The position numbers and the translations under genes were made by a program. The notes under the pieces were generated by a model that saw nothing but the letters and a program-made list of their open reading frames with translations, was not told where the DNA came from and did not search any database. 38,509 nt of DNA from a virus. The DNA is taken from IMG/VR virus record IMGVR_UViG_3300033149_004340, positions 1 through 38,509 of that record; one strand, given 5' to 3'. Shown here one piece after another: positions 1 through 7,542 of this stretch (position 1 is the stretch's first letter; the number at the start of each line of letters is the position of its first letter).

Positions 1-180
1 GCTAAGGCTAGCCTGACACGCGAGCTTTCCGATTATGACCTTGAATGCATGGCCGCCGAGAACGGCGAGTTTAGCGTTGAGTCCATCGGCAAGTGGGTCG
101 ATTGCAACAGCGGAGACTTCTCATCGGTTGACTGGTGGGAAGCGATCATCAATGCCGCTTATTACTCAAGCGATCTGTAA
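1..180 (+). CDS. Partial hypothetical protein (C-terminal 59 aa)
   Basis: Frame 1 is open from the first base to a TAA at 178-180, giving 59 residues of a protein whose start lies outside the window. It is acidic and rich in Trp, Ser and Asp (it contains WWEAIINAAYY) and shows no cysteine pair, signal peptide or membrane segment. I do not recognise the family. A normal-looking gene with its own ribosome binding site starts 38 bp downstream, and its stop codon is the first unit of a short hexanucleotide repeat. It probably belongs to a run of small accessory phage genes upstream of the packaging genes. Confidence 0.6.
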   Translation, partial: AKASLTRELSDYDLECMAAENGEFSVESIGKWVDCNSGDFSSVDWWEAIINAAYYSSDL

Positions 181-200
181 CCTTAACCTTAACCTTAACC
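178..200 (+). repeat. TAACCT hexanucleotide tandem repeat, 3.8 copies
   Basis: Three full TAACCT units and a final TAACC run directly from the stop codon of the upstream gene to just before the AAAAGGAG ribosome binding site of the next. It could be a spacer produced by replication slippage or a protein-binding site. Nothing else in the sequence points to a function. Confidence 0.85.
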
Positions 201-218
201 AAAAGGAGACACCTATCT

Positions 219-383
219 ATGAGAGGGTTAACCGAACTTCGCCGCCGCGATGCCGACGCCGTAGAACGCGCCATTAAGAAACGCGCCGACATCCTTACCG
301 CCGAACGCGAACGCATCATCGAAGATGTCATCCGCCGGGTGCTCGAAACCCTAGGCCACATCAAAACCGAGCACGAACGCTAA
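219..383 (+). CDS. Small charged helical protein, 54 aa
   Basis: The chosen start is the ATG at 219, preceded by AAAAGGAG with good spacing. A longer in-frame version starting at 135 would run through the TAACCT repeat and overlap the upstream gene, so it was rejected. The product is highly charged (many Arg, Glu and Asp) and predicted by eye to be a single amphipathic helix or coiled coil, with no cysteines and no membrane segment. It lies 32 bp upstream of the next gene in the same direction, probably co-transcribed. Function unknown. Confidence 0.6.
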   Translation: MRGLTELRRRDADAVERAIKKRADILTAERERIIEDVIRRVLETLGHIKTEHER

Positions 384-415
384 ACAATTCCATACAAATC
401 GAGGAGGAACACCGC

Positions 416-889
416 ATGTCTCGAACCATCCACATCGGTTGTCAAAGCTACACCGTAGAGTCTCACGCCGACTCCCAAGCCGTCAAGATCAACGGCGTGA
501 GTATCCTTAAGGATGAACTTCTCTCCGGCCTTGACGAACTGCGCGAGACTGTCGAGAAGGTCGAACAGACTGACACCGAAGGCTTTGATCTTTGTGTCGA
601 AGGGGCGGAGCACGCCGAAATCTTCCGCACACACGATGGCAAGGTCTATGCCGGCTTGCACACATCGAACAACGCCCGCGTGCTGGTAGAGATCACCTAT
701 ACCTGGCTAGACGGCATGTCCATCGAGCTAGGCGTTCAATCCAACGCTATCAGTCAGCGTTCCGCGGTCACTTACACTAACGGGCTCTATTTCTTCGACG
801 CCGCCGCGAGCCGACAGCTAGCCGCTTTCTTCGCAGTCCTGACCGAGCCCGAAACCCGAGAGAGACTCCAGAAGATGTTCGACAGCTAG
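416..889 (+). CDS. Hypothetical protein, 157 aa
   Basis: The ATG at 416 follows a strong GAGGAGGA ribosome binding site. The protein is acidic, soluble and mixed alpha/beta in character, with no recognisable catalytic motif, signal peptide or membrane segment. A GC-rich hairpin lies 24 bp after its stop, so it is likely the last gene of the left-hand transcription unit (1-889). I do not recognise the family. Codon use and ribosome binding site make a real gene likely. Confidence 0.7.
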   Translation: MSRTIHIGCQSYTVESHADSQAVKINGVSILKDELLSGLDELRETVEKVEQTDTEGFDLCVEGAEHAEIFRTHDGKVYAGLHTSNNARVLVEITYTWLDGMSIELGVQSNAISQRSAVTYTNGLYFFDAAASRQLAAFFAVLTEPETRERLQKMFDS

Positions 890-912
890 ACGCGGCCTGA
901 CACGCCGCCGCT

Positions 913-938
913 AGGGGCCGCCTCACGGGGCGGCCTCT
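913..938 (+). terminator. GC-rich hairpin, putative transcription terminator
   Basis: A 10-bp stem (913-922 pairing with 929-938, one G-T wobble) encloses a 6-nt loop, 24 bp after the stop of the 157-aa gene. It is followed by a pyrimidine-rich TCTCTC rather than a pure T tract, so it may be a weak intrinsic or factor-assisted terminator. Its place at the end of the left gene run fits. Confidence 0.55.
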
Positions 939-1028
939 CTCGTGCCGTGGACGCGTACACAATCTGTAGGATATCCAGCCACCGCGTTTTTAAAGGTAGT
1001 GTCGTTTGAAATGGGTAAGTTACGGTCC

Positions 1029-1066
1029 GAGTAAGGCTACGAGTAAGGCTACGAGTAAGAGTAAGG
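1029..1066 (+). repeat. Iterated AGTAAG repeats, 12-bp period
   Basis: The 12-mer GAGTAAGGCTAC occurs twice in tandem (1029-1040 and 1041-1052), followed by two shorter AGTAAG copies at 1054 and 1060. A further GTAAG lies at 1015-1019. The iteron-like arrangement just upstream of the terminase genes could bind a terminase small subunit, a replication initiator or a regulator. No direct evidence selects among these. Confidence 0.7.
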
Positions 1067-1105
1067 ACAGCTATAGCTATGAAGGCTACCGGATACCCCC
1101 CCTAC

Positions 1106-1132
1106 CCGGTCAATTTGTGAAAACCGGTTTTT
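1106..1132 (+). terminator. Weak hairpin with T5 tract
   Basis: CCGGT (1106-1110) pairs with ACCGG (1123-1127), optionally extended by TTT/AAA inside the loop, and is followed directly by TTTTT. The stem is short, so as a terminator or attenuator it is only a candidate. It lies between the AGTAAG repeats and the duplicated TTGAC element. Confidence 0.35.
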
Positions 1133-1182
1133 GCTACTCCATGCACGGGATAGGGGCGAATATAAGATACATTCTCGCTATC

Positions 1183-1249
1183 ATCGTTGACGCCGCTATC
1201 CCGAGTCATTAAGGTAAGATTGAGGGTTAATATCGTTGACAGTGCTATC
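1183..1249 (+). promoter_or_regulatory. Duplicated TTGAC-containing 18-mer, candidate twin promoter or operator
   Basis: ATCGTTGACNNNGCTATC occurs at 1183-1200 and again at 1232-1249, 49 bp apart, differing only in the three middle bases. Each carries TTGAC(G/A), which resembles a -35 box. The hexamers 17 bp downstream (TAAGGT and TTACGT) are poor -10 boxes. The repeat may be a twin promoter, an operator pair or a packaging site. It sits just upstream of terS. Confidence 0.45.
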
Positions 1250-1300
1250 GATATATGGTTACGTTCTCGGTAGCGCGAAAGGAAGGAGTTAAAGAGAACG

Positions 1301-1846
1301 GTGGCTGTCTCGGACCGAGTTAAGAGAATCCTGGATAAACAGACGGACGGTAGTGGGGATACGCGGCCGATAGAGACCGGCCTGGAACACCGTCCTCGGG
1401 CCTATCATGCGCGTGCTATGGAGATAGCCGCGTTGAAACTGATGCAGCGGACCAATCGGGAAATCGCCCGCGAACTGGACCTGGACGAAAGCACGGTCTC
1501 GAAATACGTAAACGGCGAGGCGTTCCAGTTGGTCATCCAACAGGTCCGCGAGCGGATGATCGAAACCAGAGGCGACATTACTAAGCGTCTCGAAGGCGAG
1601 CAGGAACGAAACCTTGATATCCTGCTCAAAATGAGAGACAATGAGGCCCTGGAACCGAACGAACGGCGTCTGATTATCAAGGATCTGAACGAATGGCTGC
1701 GCAACCCGCCCACCGGACGCGACCGCATAAAGGAAACGGTAACCTTGAAGCTGGCGCAACCGCCCGAACCGGATGAGGTCTCGACAAGACACGACGACAC
1801 CGCTCCTGCGGTAGTGGTGCCTCTCAGCGGATTGGAGCGGAACTAG
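1301..1846 (+). CDS. terS: Terminase small subunit (putative)
   Basis: This 181-aa protein is probably the DNA-recognition subunit of the packaging motor. A helix-turn-helix of the TxxEIAxxLxxxxSTVSKY kind lies at residues 51-70, followed by a long charged helical stretch that could oligomerise and a Pro-rich tail. The GTG at 1301 is the only usable start in this frame. GGAAGGAG lies upstream with a rather long 12-nt spacing. The stop lies just ahead of the large-terminase gene, and its TAG is next to that gene's AGGAG, so the two are translationally coupled. Identification rests on the helix-turn-helix plus position, because small terminases diverge quickly. A plain transcriptional regulator is the alternative. 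Confidence 0.7.
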   Translation: MAVSDRVKRILDKQTDGSGDTRPIETGLEHRPRAYHARAMEIAALKLMQRTNREIARELDLDESTVSKYVNGEAFQLVIQQVRERMIETRGDITKRLEGEQERNLDILLKMRDNEALEPNERRLIIKDLNEWLRNPPTGRDRIKETVTLKLAQPPEPDEVSTRHDDTAPAVVVPLSGLERN

Positions 1847-1855
1847 GAGAACCCG

Positions 1856-3337
1856 GTGGAAGAAACGCGTTCCGCATACCTGCCCGAAGTCGAGCTGAAC
1901 GACGCCCAAGCGCTCATCCTGAGCTCACCCGAACGAGAGATTAGCTTCGGCGGCGGTTGGGGAAACGGCAAGACGACCGCGTTGGTCCTTCGCGCCCTCC
2001 TCCATCACGAACGCAACCCAGGCGCTCGCATAGCCCTCTGTCGTAAGACCTATACGGAACTCGAAGATACCCTAATGACGGAATTCTTTGCGATCTGCCC
2101 CGAGGTCGCAATCGCTCGCAGAAATCTCTCCCGGCATATCTGTGAGCTCGCCACGCCACCTGGATACCCGCCGACGCAGATTCTCTTCCGCCATCTGGAC
2201 TCGCGTCAGGCGTACCAGGATCTCGCCTCCCTCAATCTCTCAATGTTCGGGATCGACCAAGCGGAAGAGATCGATCCCGAAGCCTATTTTCTCCTGCGCG
2301 GCCGCGCACGCCATGCCGGAACCGTCCGCGAGAGTATGATAACCCACAACCCGGCCGGTCATAACTGGCTCTGGGAACACTTCATAAAGGGTTACGTAAA
2401 GCAGAGCAAATGGAACGACGACGACCCGAAGAGCCCGAATTTCGGCAAGCCGCGCCTGTGGCAGACATGGTGCCGTTACGAAGCCACCGGCCGGCACCGA
2501 GTCCAAGTCGATGCCATTACGAACGTCAACGCGAAGAACCTGCCAAGCGACTACCTTGAATCCCTGGCCGAACTGCCGGAGCGTATGCGGATGCGCTTCC
2601 AGTTCTCTTCCTACGAAGCCTATTCGGGACTGGTCTTCGACTTCCGCTACGATACCCACGTCATCAAGCCCTTCAAAATACCCTCTCACTGGCCTAAATG
2701 GCGTGTTCTCGACCACGGCCAAGCGATAGACCCGACGGTCTGTCTCTGGGTAGCCCGCGACCCGGAAACAGAAATCAGCTACTACTACAGGGAATACGTG
2801 GCCTATGGCCGCGTGCCCAGTGAAAACGCCGCCCGTATTAAAGAATTGAGCGAACGCGACGGCGGCAGGTTCATCACCACCATCGGCGACCCGAGTATCT
2901 TCCAGCGCAACCAGACCCGGACCACTCGCTCCGGCCGGCAAAGAATCTCCTCCATCGCCGAGGACTACTTCGACGCCGGCATACCCATTACCCCCGCCAT
3001 CAACACCATCGACACCGGTGTCGAGCGCGTTAACGAACGCCTATTGGTCCGCCCTGACGTCCTGAACCCCTTCACCGGCAAGCCCGGCTGTCCTTCTCTG
3101 TTCGTCTTTTCTACCTTAGAATACACCATCGACGAGATAACCTCGCTCCCCTGGGATGAGAAAACCGGCAAACCGGACACGAATTTCGCCGACCACGCCT
3201 GTGACGACGTTCGATATTTCGAGACCACCGTTCCGGTTCGGCCGTCCTTCAACCCGATTGCGGAGCGCAAACGCCGCGACCGCCGCCGTGTCCAATATGC
3301 CGAGGAGATACACCGGCGGTCCTGGATGGCGGCGTAG
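1856..3337 (+). CDS. terL: Terminase large subunit (packaging ATPase and nuclease)
   Basis: This 493-aa protein drives DNA into the prohead and cuts the concatemer. Residues 32-41 (GGGWGNGKTT) form the Walker A loop. Residues 128-138 (LSMFGIDQAEE) form Walker B, with Asp134 and the catalytic acid at Glu137/138. The C-terminal RNase H-like nuclease shows Asp286 (RVLDHG), GDPS near 344-347 and DHACDD near 446-451 as the acidic metal ligands. The start is a GTG with AGGAG seven bases upstream, overlapping the end of terS. Length is typical for a TerL. The adjacent terS and portal fit the usual order, except that four extra genes lie between terL and the portal. Confidence 0.95.
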   Translation: MEETRSAYLPEVELNDAQALILSSPEREISFGGGWGNGKTTALVLRALLHHERNPGARIALCRKTYTELEDTLMTEFFAICPEVAIARRNLSRHICELATPPGYPPTQILFRHLDSRQAYQDLASLNLSMFGIDQAEEIDPEAYFLLRGRARHAGTVRESMITHNPAGHNWLWEHFIKGYVKQSKWNDDDPKSPNFGKPRLWQTWCRYEATGRHRVQVDAITNVNAKNLPSDYLESLAELPERMRMRFQFSSYEAYSGLVFDFRYDTHVIKPFKIPSHWPKWRVLDHGQAIDPTVCLWVARDPETEISYYYREYVAYGRVPSENAARIKELSERDGGRFITTIGDPSIFQRNQTRTTRSGRQRISSIAEDYFDAGIPITPAINTIDTGVERVNERLLVRPDVLNPFTGKPGCPSLFVFSTLEYTIDEITSLPWDEKTGKPDTNFADHACDDVRYFETTVPVRPSFNPIAERKRRDRRRVQYAEEIHRRSWMAA

Positions 3338-3347
3338 GAGACTTAAC

Positions 3348-3530
3348 ATGCCCAGGAAGAAACGCGGCCGCGCTAAAGTCCGTAAGGTCATGGGCGAATA
3401 CAAGCGCGGCGAGCTCAAATCGAGCAGCGGCGCCAAAGTGACGTCGCGCAAACAGGCCATCGCCATCGCTATGAGCGAGGCCGGAATGTGGAAGAGAGGG
3501 AGGAAACATGGAAAGAAGAAACGTAACTAA
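3348..3530 (+). CDS. DUF6496-like small basic protein, 60 aa
   Basis: The ATG at 3348 follows TAGGAG just after the terL stop. A longer frame reading back into terL was rejected. The product is very basic and carries the pattern KVMxEYKxGxLKSxxGxKV followed by SRKQAIAIAMSEAG, which I recognise as the DUF6496 family of small proteins of unknown function found in bacteria and phages. Lys/Arg clusters at both ends suggest nucleic-acid binding, but no function is established. The last 23 bp overlap the next gene's start, so the two are translationally coupled. Confidence 0.7.
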   Translation: MPRKKRGRAKVRKVMGEYKRGELKSSSGAKVTSRKQAIAIAMSEAGMWKRGRKHGKKKRN

Positions 3531-4029
3531 ACACAGGGGCCTTATCGACAGAACCGCCCTTCGGTCTCTTCTTAATCATTACCACGATATCATCCGGCGT
3601 CGTTGGAATCGTTCCATACCACCCCAAGAAATCCTGTCCGACCGCTGGCAGCGTGCCCGCGACTTGGGCTTCGGTGAGGGATCCTCTATCTACGGGAGCG
3701 CATATGTCTACGGCAATCCATCCGTGGGTCGCAACGTCTGGATCGGCCCCAACGTTATTCTTGATGGCAGTGGCGGACTTACAATTGGGAGCCGTGTGTC
3801 AATATCCGCCGGGGTCGCGGTTTACACCCACGATTCTATCGGATGGGCTCTCGGAAAAAAAGACGAATGCTCATATGAACCAACACGAATTGGGGATTGT
3901 GTCCATATCGGTCACGGGGCGGTGGTCTTACGAGGAAGTGTAATCCCTTCTTTTACCATCGTTCCGGCTCTGGCAAAGATAACCCGCAAGTCCCGGCGCA
4001 ACCCGCGAACCTGGACAATGGAGGGCTAG
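3508..4029 (+). CDS. Left-handed beta-helix acyltransferase (WbbJ/maltose acetyltransferase-like)
   Basis: This 173-aa protein has hexapeptide-repeat coils from about residue 60 to 145 (YGSAYVYGNPSVGRNVWIG, then LTIGSRVSISAGVAVYTHDS and RIGDCVHIGHGAVVLRGSV). The YTHDS segment at 106-110 is where such transferases place the catalytic His. Members move acetyl from acetyl-CoA to a sugar hydroxyl or amine. The C-terminus jumps from GSVI straight to FTIVPALAKITRK, as if the coil that normally precedes the closing PAKxxRK segment were missing, so activity is uncertain. GGGAGGA precedes the ATG at 3508. Codon use looks less GC-biased than in the acetyltransferase that follows, suggesting separate acquisition. 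The sugar substrate is unknown. Confidence 0.8.
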   Translation: MERRNVTKHRGLIDRTALRSLLNHYHDIIRRRWNRSIPPQEILSDRWQRARDLGFGEGSSIYGSAYVYGNPSVGRNVWIGPNVILDGSGGLTIGSRVSISAGVAVYTHDSIGWALGKKDECSYEPTRIGDCVHIGHGAVVLRGSVIPSFTIVPALAKITRKSRRNPRTWTMEG

Positions 4030-4032
4030 GCC

Positions 4033-4545
4033 ATGACCGACACACGCGAATACGTTTACCGACACCCGTCCGCGTTCGTGGAGACCGACGACATCGGCCC
4101 CGGCACGTCCATCTGGCATTTCTGCCACGTCAGCAAGGGCGCTCGACTCGGCGTCGATTGCACCCTCGGTCAGAACGTTTACATCGGTCCCGACGTGCAC
4201 ATCGGCGACCGCGTGCGCATTCAGAATAACGTCTCCGTTTACCAAGGAGTGACCCTGGAAGACGACGTTTTTATCGGCCCTTCGGCCGTCTTCACCAACG
4301 TCCGCCGACCGCCGGCGGAGAGCCGCGAGGACTTCCTTCCCACTCTCGTTCGGCGCGGCGCCGTCATCGGCGCCAACGCGACCATCGTCTGCGGCGTGAC
4401 CATCGGCGAGAGCGCCTTCATTGCCGCCGGCGCCGTCGTTACCAAGGACGTCCCGCCGGGCGAGACCTGGGGCGGCGTCCCGGCCAAACGGCTGCCGGAG
4501 AAGAGCGACCTGGAAGAGCTACGACGGACAGTTAAGGAGACATAA
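4033..4545 (+). CDS. wbpD-like: WbpD/WlbB-like UDP-amino-sugar N-acetyltransferase
   Basis: This 170-aa left-handed beta-helix protein matches the family that N-acetylates the 3-amino group of UDP-2-acetamido-3-amino-2,3-dideoxy-glucuronate, using acetyl-CoA. Diagnostic segments are IWHFCHV (27-33), LGQNVYIG, RIQNNVSVYQGV (62-73), FIGPSAVFTNV (80-90) and TLVRRGAVIGANATIVCGV (104-122), closing with AAGAVVTKDV. The family tail is replaced by PGETWGGVPAKRL, which resembles other beta-helix transferases. GGAGGG precedes the ATG at 4033 and the next gene starts immediately after the stop. The dehydrogenase and aminotransferase of the same pathway are on the opposite strand, near 34 kb and 38 kb. 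Confidence 0.88.
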   Translation: MTDTREYVYRHPSAFVETDDIGPGTSIWHFCHVSKGARLGVDCTLGQNVYIGPDVHIGDRVRIQNNVSVYQGVTLEDDVFIGPSAVFTNVRRPPAESREDFLPTLVRRGAVIGANATIVCGVTIGESAFIAAGAVVTKDVPPGETWGGVPAKRLPEKSDLEELRRTVKET

Positions 4546-5733
4546 ATGACCGGCCTTAAGATACTCTTCGGCCCCGTAATAACCGCCGGCAACCTGACCG
4601 TCCTGTCCTCTATTCTACGGACACGCGGCCACGAGACGTTGGTAATCGACTACTTCCCCAATTACCTGAAATACCCGTCCGACGTCGCCTACGCCGGACC
4701 CATTCAACAGATCCGTCCCTTCGCCGAACGCTGCGTCGAGCACGCCCAGGAAGCCGACATCATCGTCCTCGACTTCCTCTGCTCCTTTCTTGACTTACCC
4801 ATGTTCGGTGTTAAACTATGTGATAGGTATTACGAGGACGTCGAGCGGCTTCGCGCCCTCGGCAAGCCCGTCTTCATGTGCGTGTGGGGATCCGACGTCC
4901 GGTCCCAATCACACCTTCACTATTACCACCTGCGGTATAGCGGCGTAGACAGCCCCTATCCGCCCCAACAACTGCCCGCCCAAAGAGAGAGAGTTCAACG
5001 GCTCGACGAACTTGGCGTCATCTGGCTTGGTCACAAGCACTTCCGTGACGTCATCCCTCGCTCGGTTCCCTTCTGGGAAACCGGCATCGTGATGGATGAC
5101 TGGTCTCCTCGACCGGCCAAGCCCGCCTTCGAAGGAGTCATCGTGACCGGCTCGACCGACCGCCGGAAGAAGAATATAGGCATCGTAGAGAGCGGCGTCG
5201 CTCAGGCCGGGCACAAGTTGACTATCCTCGAAGGCATACCACACAGCCAGATGGCGGAAGCAGTGCGCGACGCGGACATAGCCTTCCCCCAAGTCTCCGA
5301 GAGCTACGGGCTTTTCGCCGTAGAGATGATGGCGATGAACATCCCTGTCGTCTGCGGTTACGACCCAAGGTTCCCGACCCACCGGGACGAGGCCCCGATA
5401 CACCGGGTAGGCTCGTTCCAGGAAATCGGTCCCGCTTTGGAAGCCGCGTCTCAGGTCGCAAACGCGAACAGCCGCGACTTCGTAGCCGAATACCACGACA
5501 TGGACAAGATCGCCGACCATCTCGTCCGTTACATCGAACAGGCTCTCGACGGCGATGTCGAACAGGTCGAGTTCCCGGAATGGCGCACGCCTCCGACCGA
5601 CTTCTCCTATTACGACGTGTCCATTCCTTACTTCCTCGAAACAGGCGCCACGACGCGCGCCCGTATCGAGATTACCGAGGCGCTGGCATTCGGCTATGAA
5701 GTCCGCCAGTATGCCCATCTTTTAACCCCTTAA
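4546..5733 (+). CDS. GT-B fold glycosyltransferase (GT4-like)
   Basis: This 395-aa protein is probably a retaining glycosyltransferase. The N-terminal half has a Rossmann-like start (LKILFGPVITAGNLTVLSS). The C-terminal half has VTGSTDRRKKNIG (200-212) and the donor-binding segment SESYGLFAVEMMAMNIPVV (251-269), with the paired glutamates typical of GT4 enzymes. There is no signal peptide or membrane segment, so it should act in the cytoplasm. AAGGAG lies inside the end of the acetyltransferase gene and the ATG abuts its stop, so they form one translational unit. It presumably transfers the sugar finished by its neighbours, to an unknown acceptor. Confidence 0.85.
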   Translation: MTGLKILFGPVITAGNLTVLSSILRTRGHETLVIDYFPNYLKYPSDVAYAGPIQQIRPFAERCVEHAQEADIIVLDFLCSFLDLPMFGVKLCDRYYEDVERLRALGKPVFMCVWGSDVRSQSHLHYYHLRYSGVDSPYPPQQLPAQRERVQRLDELGVIWLGHKHFRDVIPRSVPFWETGIVMDDWSPRPAKPAFEGVIVTGSTDRRKKNIGIVESGVAQAGHKLTILEGIPHSQMAEAVRDADIAFPQVSESYGLFAVEMMAMNIPVVCGYDPRFPTHRDEAPIHRVGSFQEIGPALEAASQVANANSRDFVAEYHDMDKIADHLVRYIEQALDGDVEQVEFPEWRTPPTDFSYYDVSIPYFLETGATTRARIEITEALAFGYEVRQYAHLLTP

Positions 5734-5751
5734 CCGTTGCCCGGATAGCCT

Positions 5752-7500
5752 ATGCCTTCCGTTGAGAAAGAAGAACGCGCCCGCCATTTCCTCGAACTTT
5801 TCCGCGATGCCGAAGACGCGTTCGGTCCAGAGATCGAGCAAATGCTTATCGACGACACGTTCTATCACGGCGATCAATGGTCGTCCGAGGACGAAGCGGC
5901 GCTCGACGAAGTGAGTGCCCCGCACCTTACATTCAATATCACCAAACCGAAAGGGCGGTTCGTCAACGGCTACATGCAGACCAACCGCTTCGACATAACC
6001 GCCTTTACAGCTTCCGGCGGCACTGATGAGATTTCGACCGTCTATACCAAAGCGCTTAAGTCGCAGCTCTACTCTCAACACTACGAGGCCGCGATGAACG
6101 CGGTCCTCACCGATGCCATCGTTCGCTCTCGCGGCTGGATGTATTGTCTCCCGTCCTATCACGACGACCTTACACCGACCATCACGTTCGAGCGGCTAAA
6201 CCCATTGAGCGTCTTCCCCGATCCGAAATACGAATCGCTGACCCTCAACGATGCCGACCGCGTGCACATCGTCACTCTCAAGACCCTCGACGAAATAAAG
6301 GACGAGTTCGGCGTATCCGAAGACGAACTGCGTTCCCTCGTCCAACTCGTATACTCCGACGAGGGCCGGAAATACCGCCTCCACGAACGCGCCTTCAAAG
6401 AGAACGACATTCGCGGCTATACAGCCAAAGGCGCCACGCCCGTTCTTCCCTCCCAGGGAGGCCGGGATTGGGAAATCAAGGTCATCGATACATGGTATCG
6501 CAGCCGCGCTGACTACTGGGTAGTCCTTCTGCCCGACGGTCGGACCCAGATCGTCTGGGACGAGAACGAAATGAACATGCTCCTCTCAGCAGGAGCCGTT
6601 ACCGATTACCTGGAACGGACCAAGGATATCGTCAGCCAGATTATCCACGTGGGCAACCTTGTCCTGCACGAATCCATAAATCCCTTCCACGACGACATCT
6701 TCCCCGTTATCCCGCTCCCGTTTAGCTTCGACAGTGGCCGGTCCTACTCCCTAGTCCGCGACATGCGCGACCCGCAGAACTGGATAAACAAGATGATTTC
6801 CAAGTTCGCGCACGCGGTCAACGTCTCCCCTCATGCCGGCCTGATATACGAAGAGGATTCTCTGGTCGATCCCGAACTCATCCAGAACAAGGGCTCCATA
6901 CCCGGCATCCATGTCGTCTATAAATACAACCGGCCGCAGCCGCAACCCTATCCGCCGTCCGGTCCCCAGACCGCGCTGGCCCAAATCATCGGCCAGCTCG
7001 ACGAGATTATCGACAAGATATCCGGCATCAACGTCTCCATGATGGGCTTCGCGGCCAACGCCGACGAATCCGGTAAGGCCGCCGCCCTGCGACAGTCATC
7101 CGGCCAGACCATGCTCTGGGAGTTCATCGAGAATACCCGTATCTTCCGGCACCAGCTCGGGCGCCTGATGATCTCCTATTTCCGCGAGTTCTATACACCG
7201 GAAGACCTTTTCCGCGTCACTGGCGATCAGAACGCCCTCACGGTGCCGCCGCTCGACCTTTCCCACGGCGAGTATAAGATCGTCATCGACGAGCGTCCGT
7301 CCGGCCCGACGAACGAGATAATCGAATTCACTTCCTTGGCGGATCTGGTCCACCAAGGCATGGAGATCAGCCCCTTGACCTTGCTCAAGAAGGCCCCGAT
7401 CCACGACAAGCAAGAAGCCATCGAGGACTTCATGCAATGGACCGGGTTTAAGCAATATCTGGAACAACAGCAACAACAGCAACAGCAACAGCCGGCCTAG
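5752..7500 (+). CDS. Portal protein (P22-like)
   Basis: This 582-aa protein matches the dodecameric portal that forms the DNA entry vertex. The N-terminus has the FYHGDQWSSED and LTFNITKPKGRFVNGY segments typical of P22-type podoviral portals, followed by a long alpha/beta core (NPLSVFPDPKYES, RSYSLVRDMRDPQNWINKM) and a helical region near 430-500. The protein ends in nine consecutive Gln encoded by mixed CAA/CAG codons (7465-7491), which is unusual and may vary between relatives. It lies just before the scaffold-like and capsid genes, the canonical place. The ribosome binding site before the ATG at 5752 is weak. Confidence 0.9.
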   Translation: MPSVEKEERARHFLELFRDAEDAFGPEIEQMLIDDTFYHGDQWSSEDEAALDEVSAPHLTFNITKPKGRFVNGYMQTNRFDITAFTASGGTDEISTVYTKALKSQLYSQHYEAAMNAVLTDAIVRSRGWMYCLPSYHDDLTPTITFERLNPLSVFPDPKYESLTLNDADRVHIVTLKTLDEIKDEFGVSEDELRSLVQLVYSDEGRKYRLHERAFKENDIRGYTAKGATPVLPSQGGRDWEIKVIDTWYRSRADYWVVLLPDGRTQIVWDENEMNMLLSAGAVTDYLERTKDIVSQIIHVGNLVLHESINPFHDDIFPVIPLPFSFDSGRSYSLVRDMRDPQNWINKMISKFAHAVNVSPHAGLIYEEDSLVDPELIQNKGSIPGIHVVYKYNRPQPQPYPPSGPQTALAQIIGQLDEIIDKISGINVSMMGFAANADESGKAAALRQSSGQTMLWEFIENTRIFRHQLGRLMISYFREFYTPEDLFRVTGDQNALTVPPLDLSHGEYKIVIDERPSGPTNEIIEFTSLADLVHQGMEISPLTLLKKAPIHDKQEAIEDFMQWTGFKQYLEQQQQQQQQQPA

Positions 7501-7542
7501 CGCCGGCCCAACCACGGCACTCCACCGTGACCGGAGGAAAAA

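Larger units (their letters stand above)
890..1300. other. Non-coding region upstream of the terminase genes
   Basis: This 411-bp stretch has no convincing gene. A 68-codon TTG-initiated frame (1006-1212) has no good ribosome binding site and runs through repeats and a hairpin. The region holds, in order, a terminator-like hairpin (913-938), AGTAAG repeats (1029-1066), a weak hairpin with a T5 tract (1106-1132) and two copies of an 18-mer containing TTGAC (1183-1200 and 1232-1249). It ends in GGAAGGAG at 1281-1288 before the terS GTG. Its position suggests a promoter and possibly a packaging initiation site, which is inference. Confidence 0.6.

Noticed and set aside
178-200. Telomere-like genome end
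   Set aside because: There are only four partial copies, they are internal between two genes, and no hairpin end is visible; slippage is simpler.
1006-1212. 68-codon TTG-initiated open frame upstream of terS
   Set aside because: It has no convincing ribosome binding site, runs through the AGTAAG repeats and a terminator-like hairpin, and its product has no plausible composition. The region is better read as regulatory.
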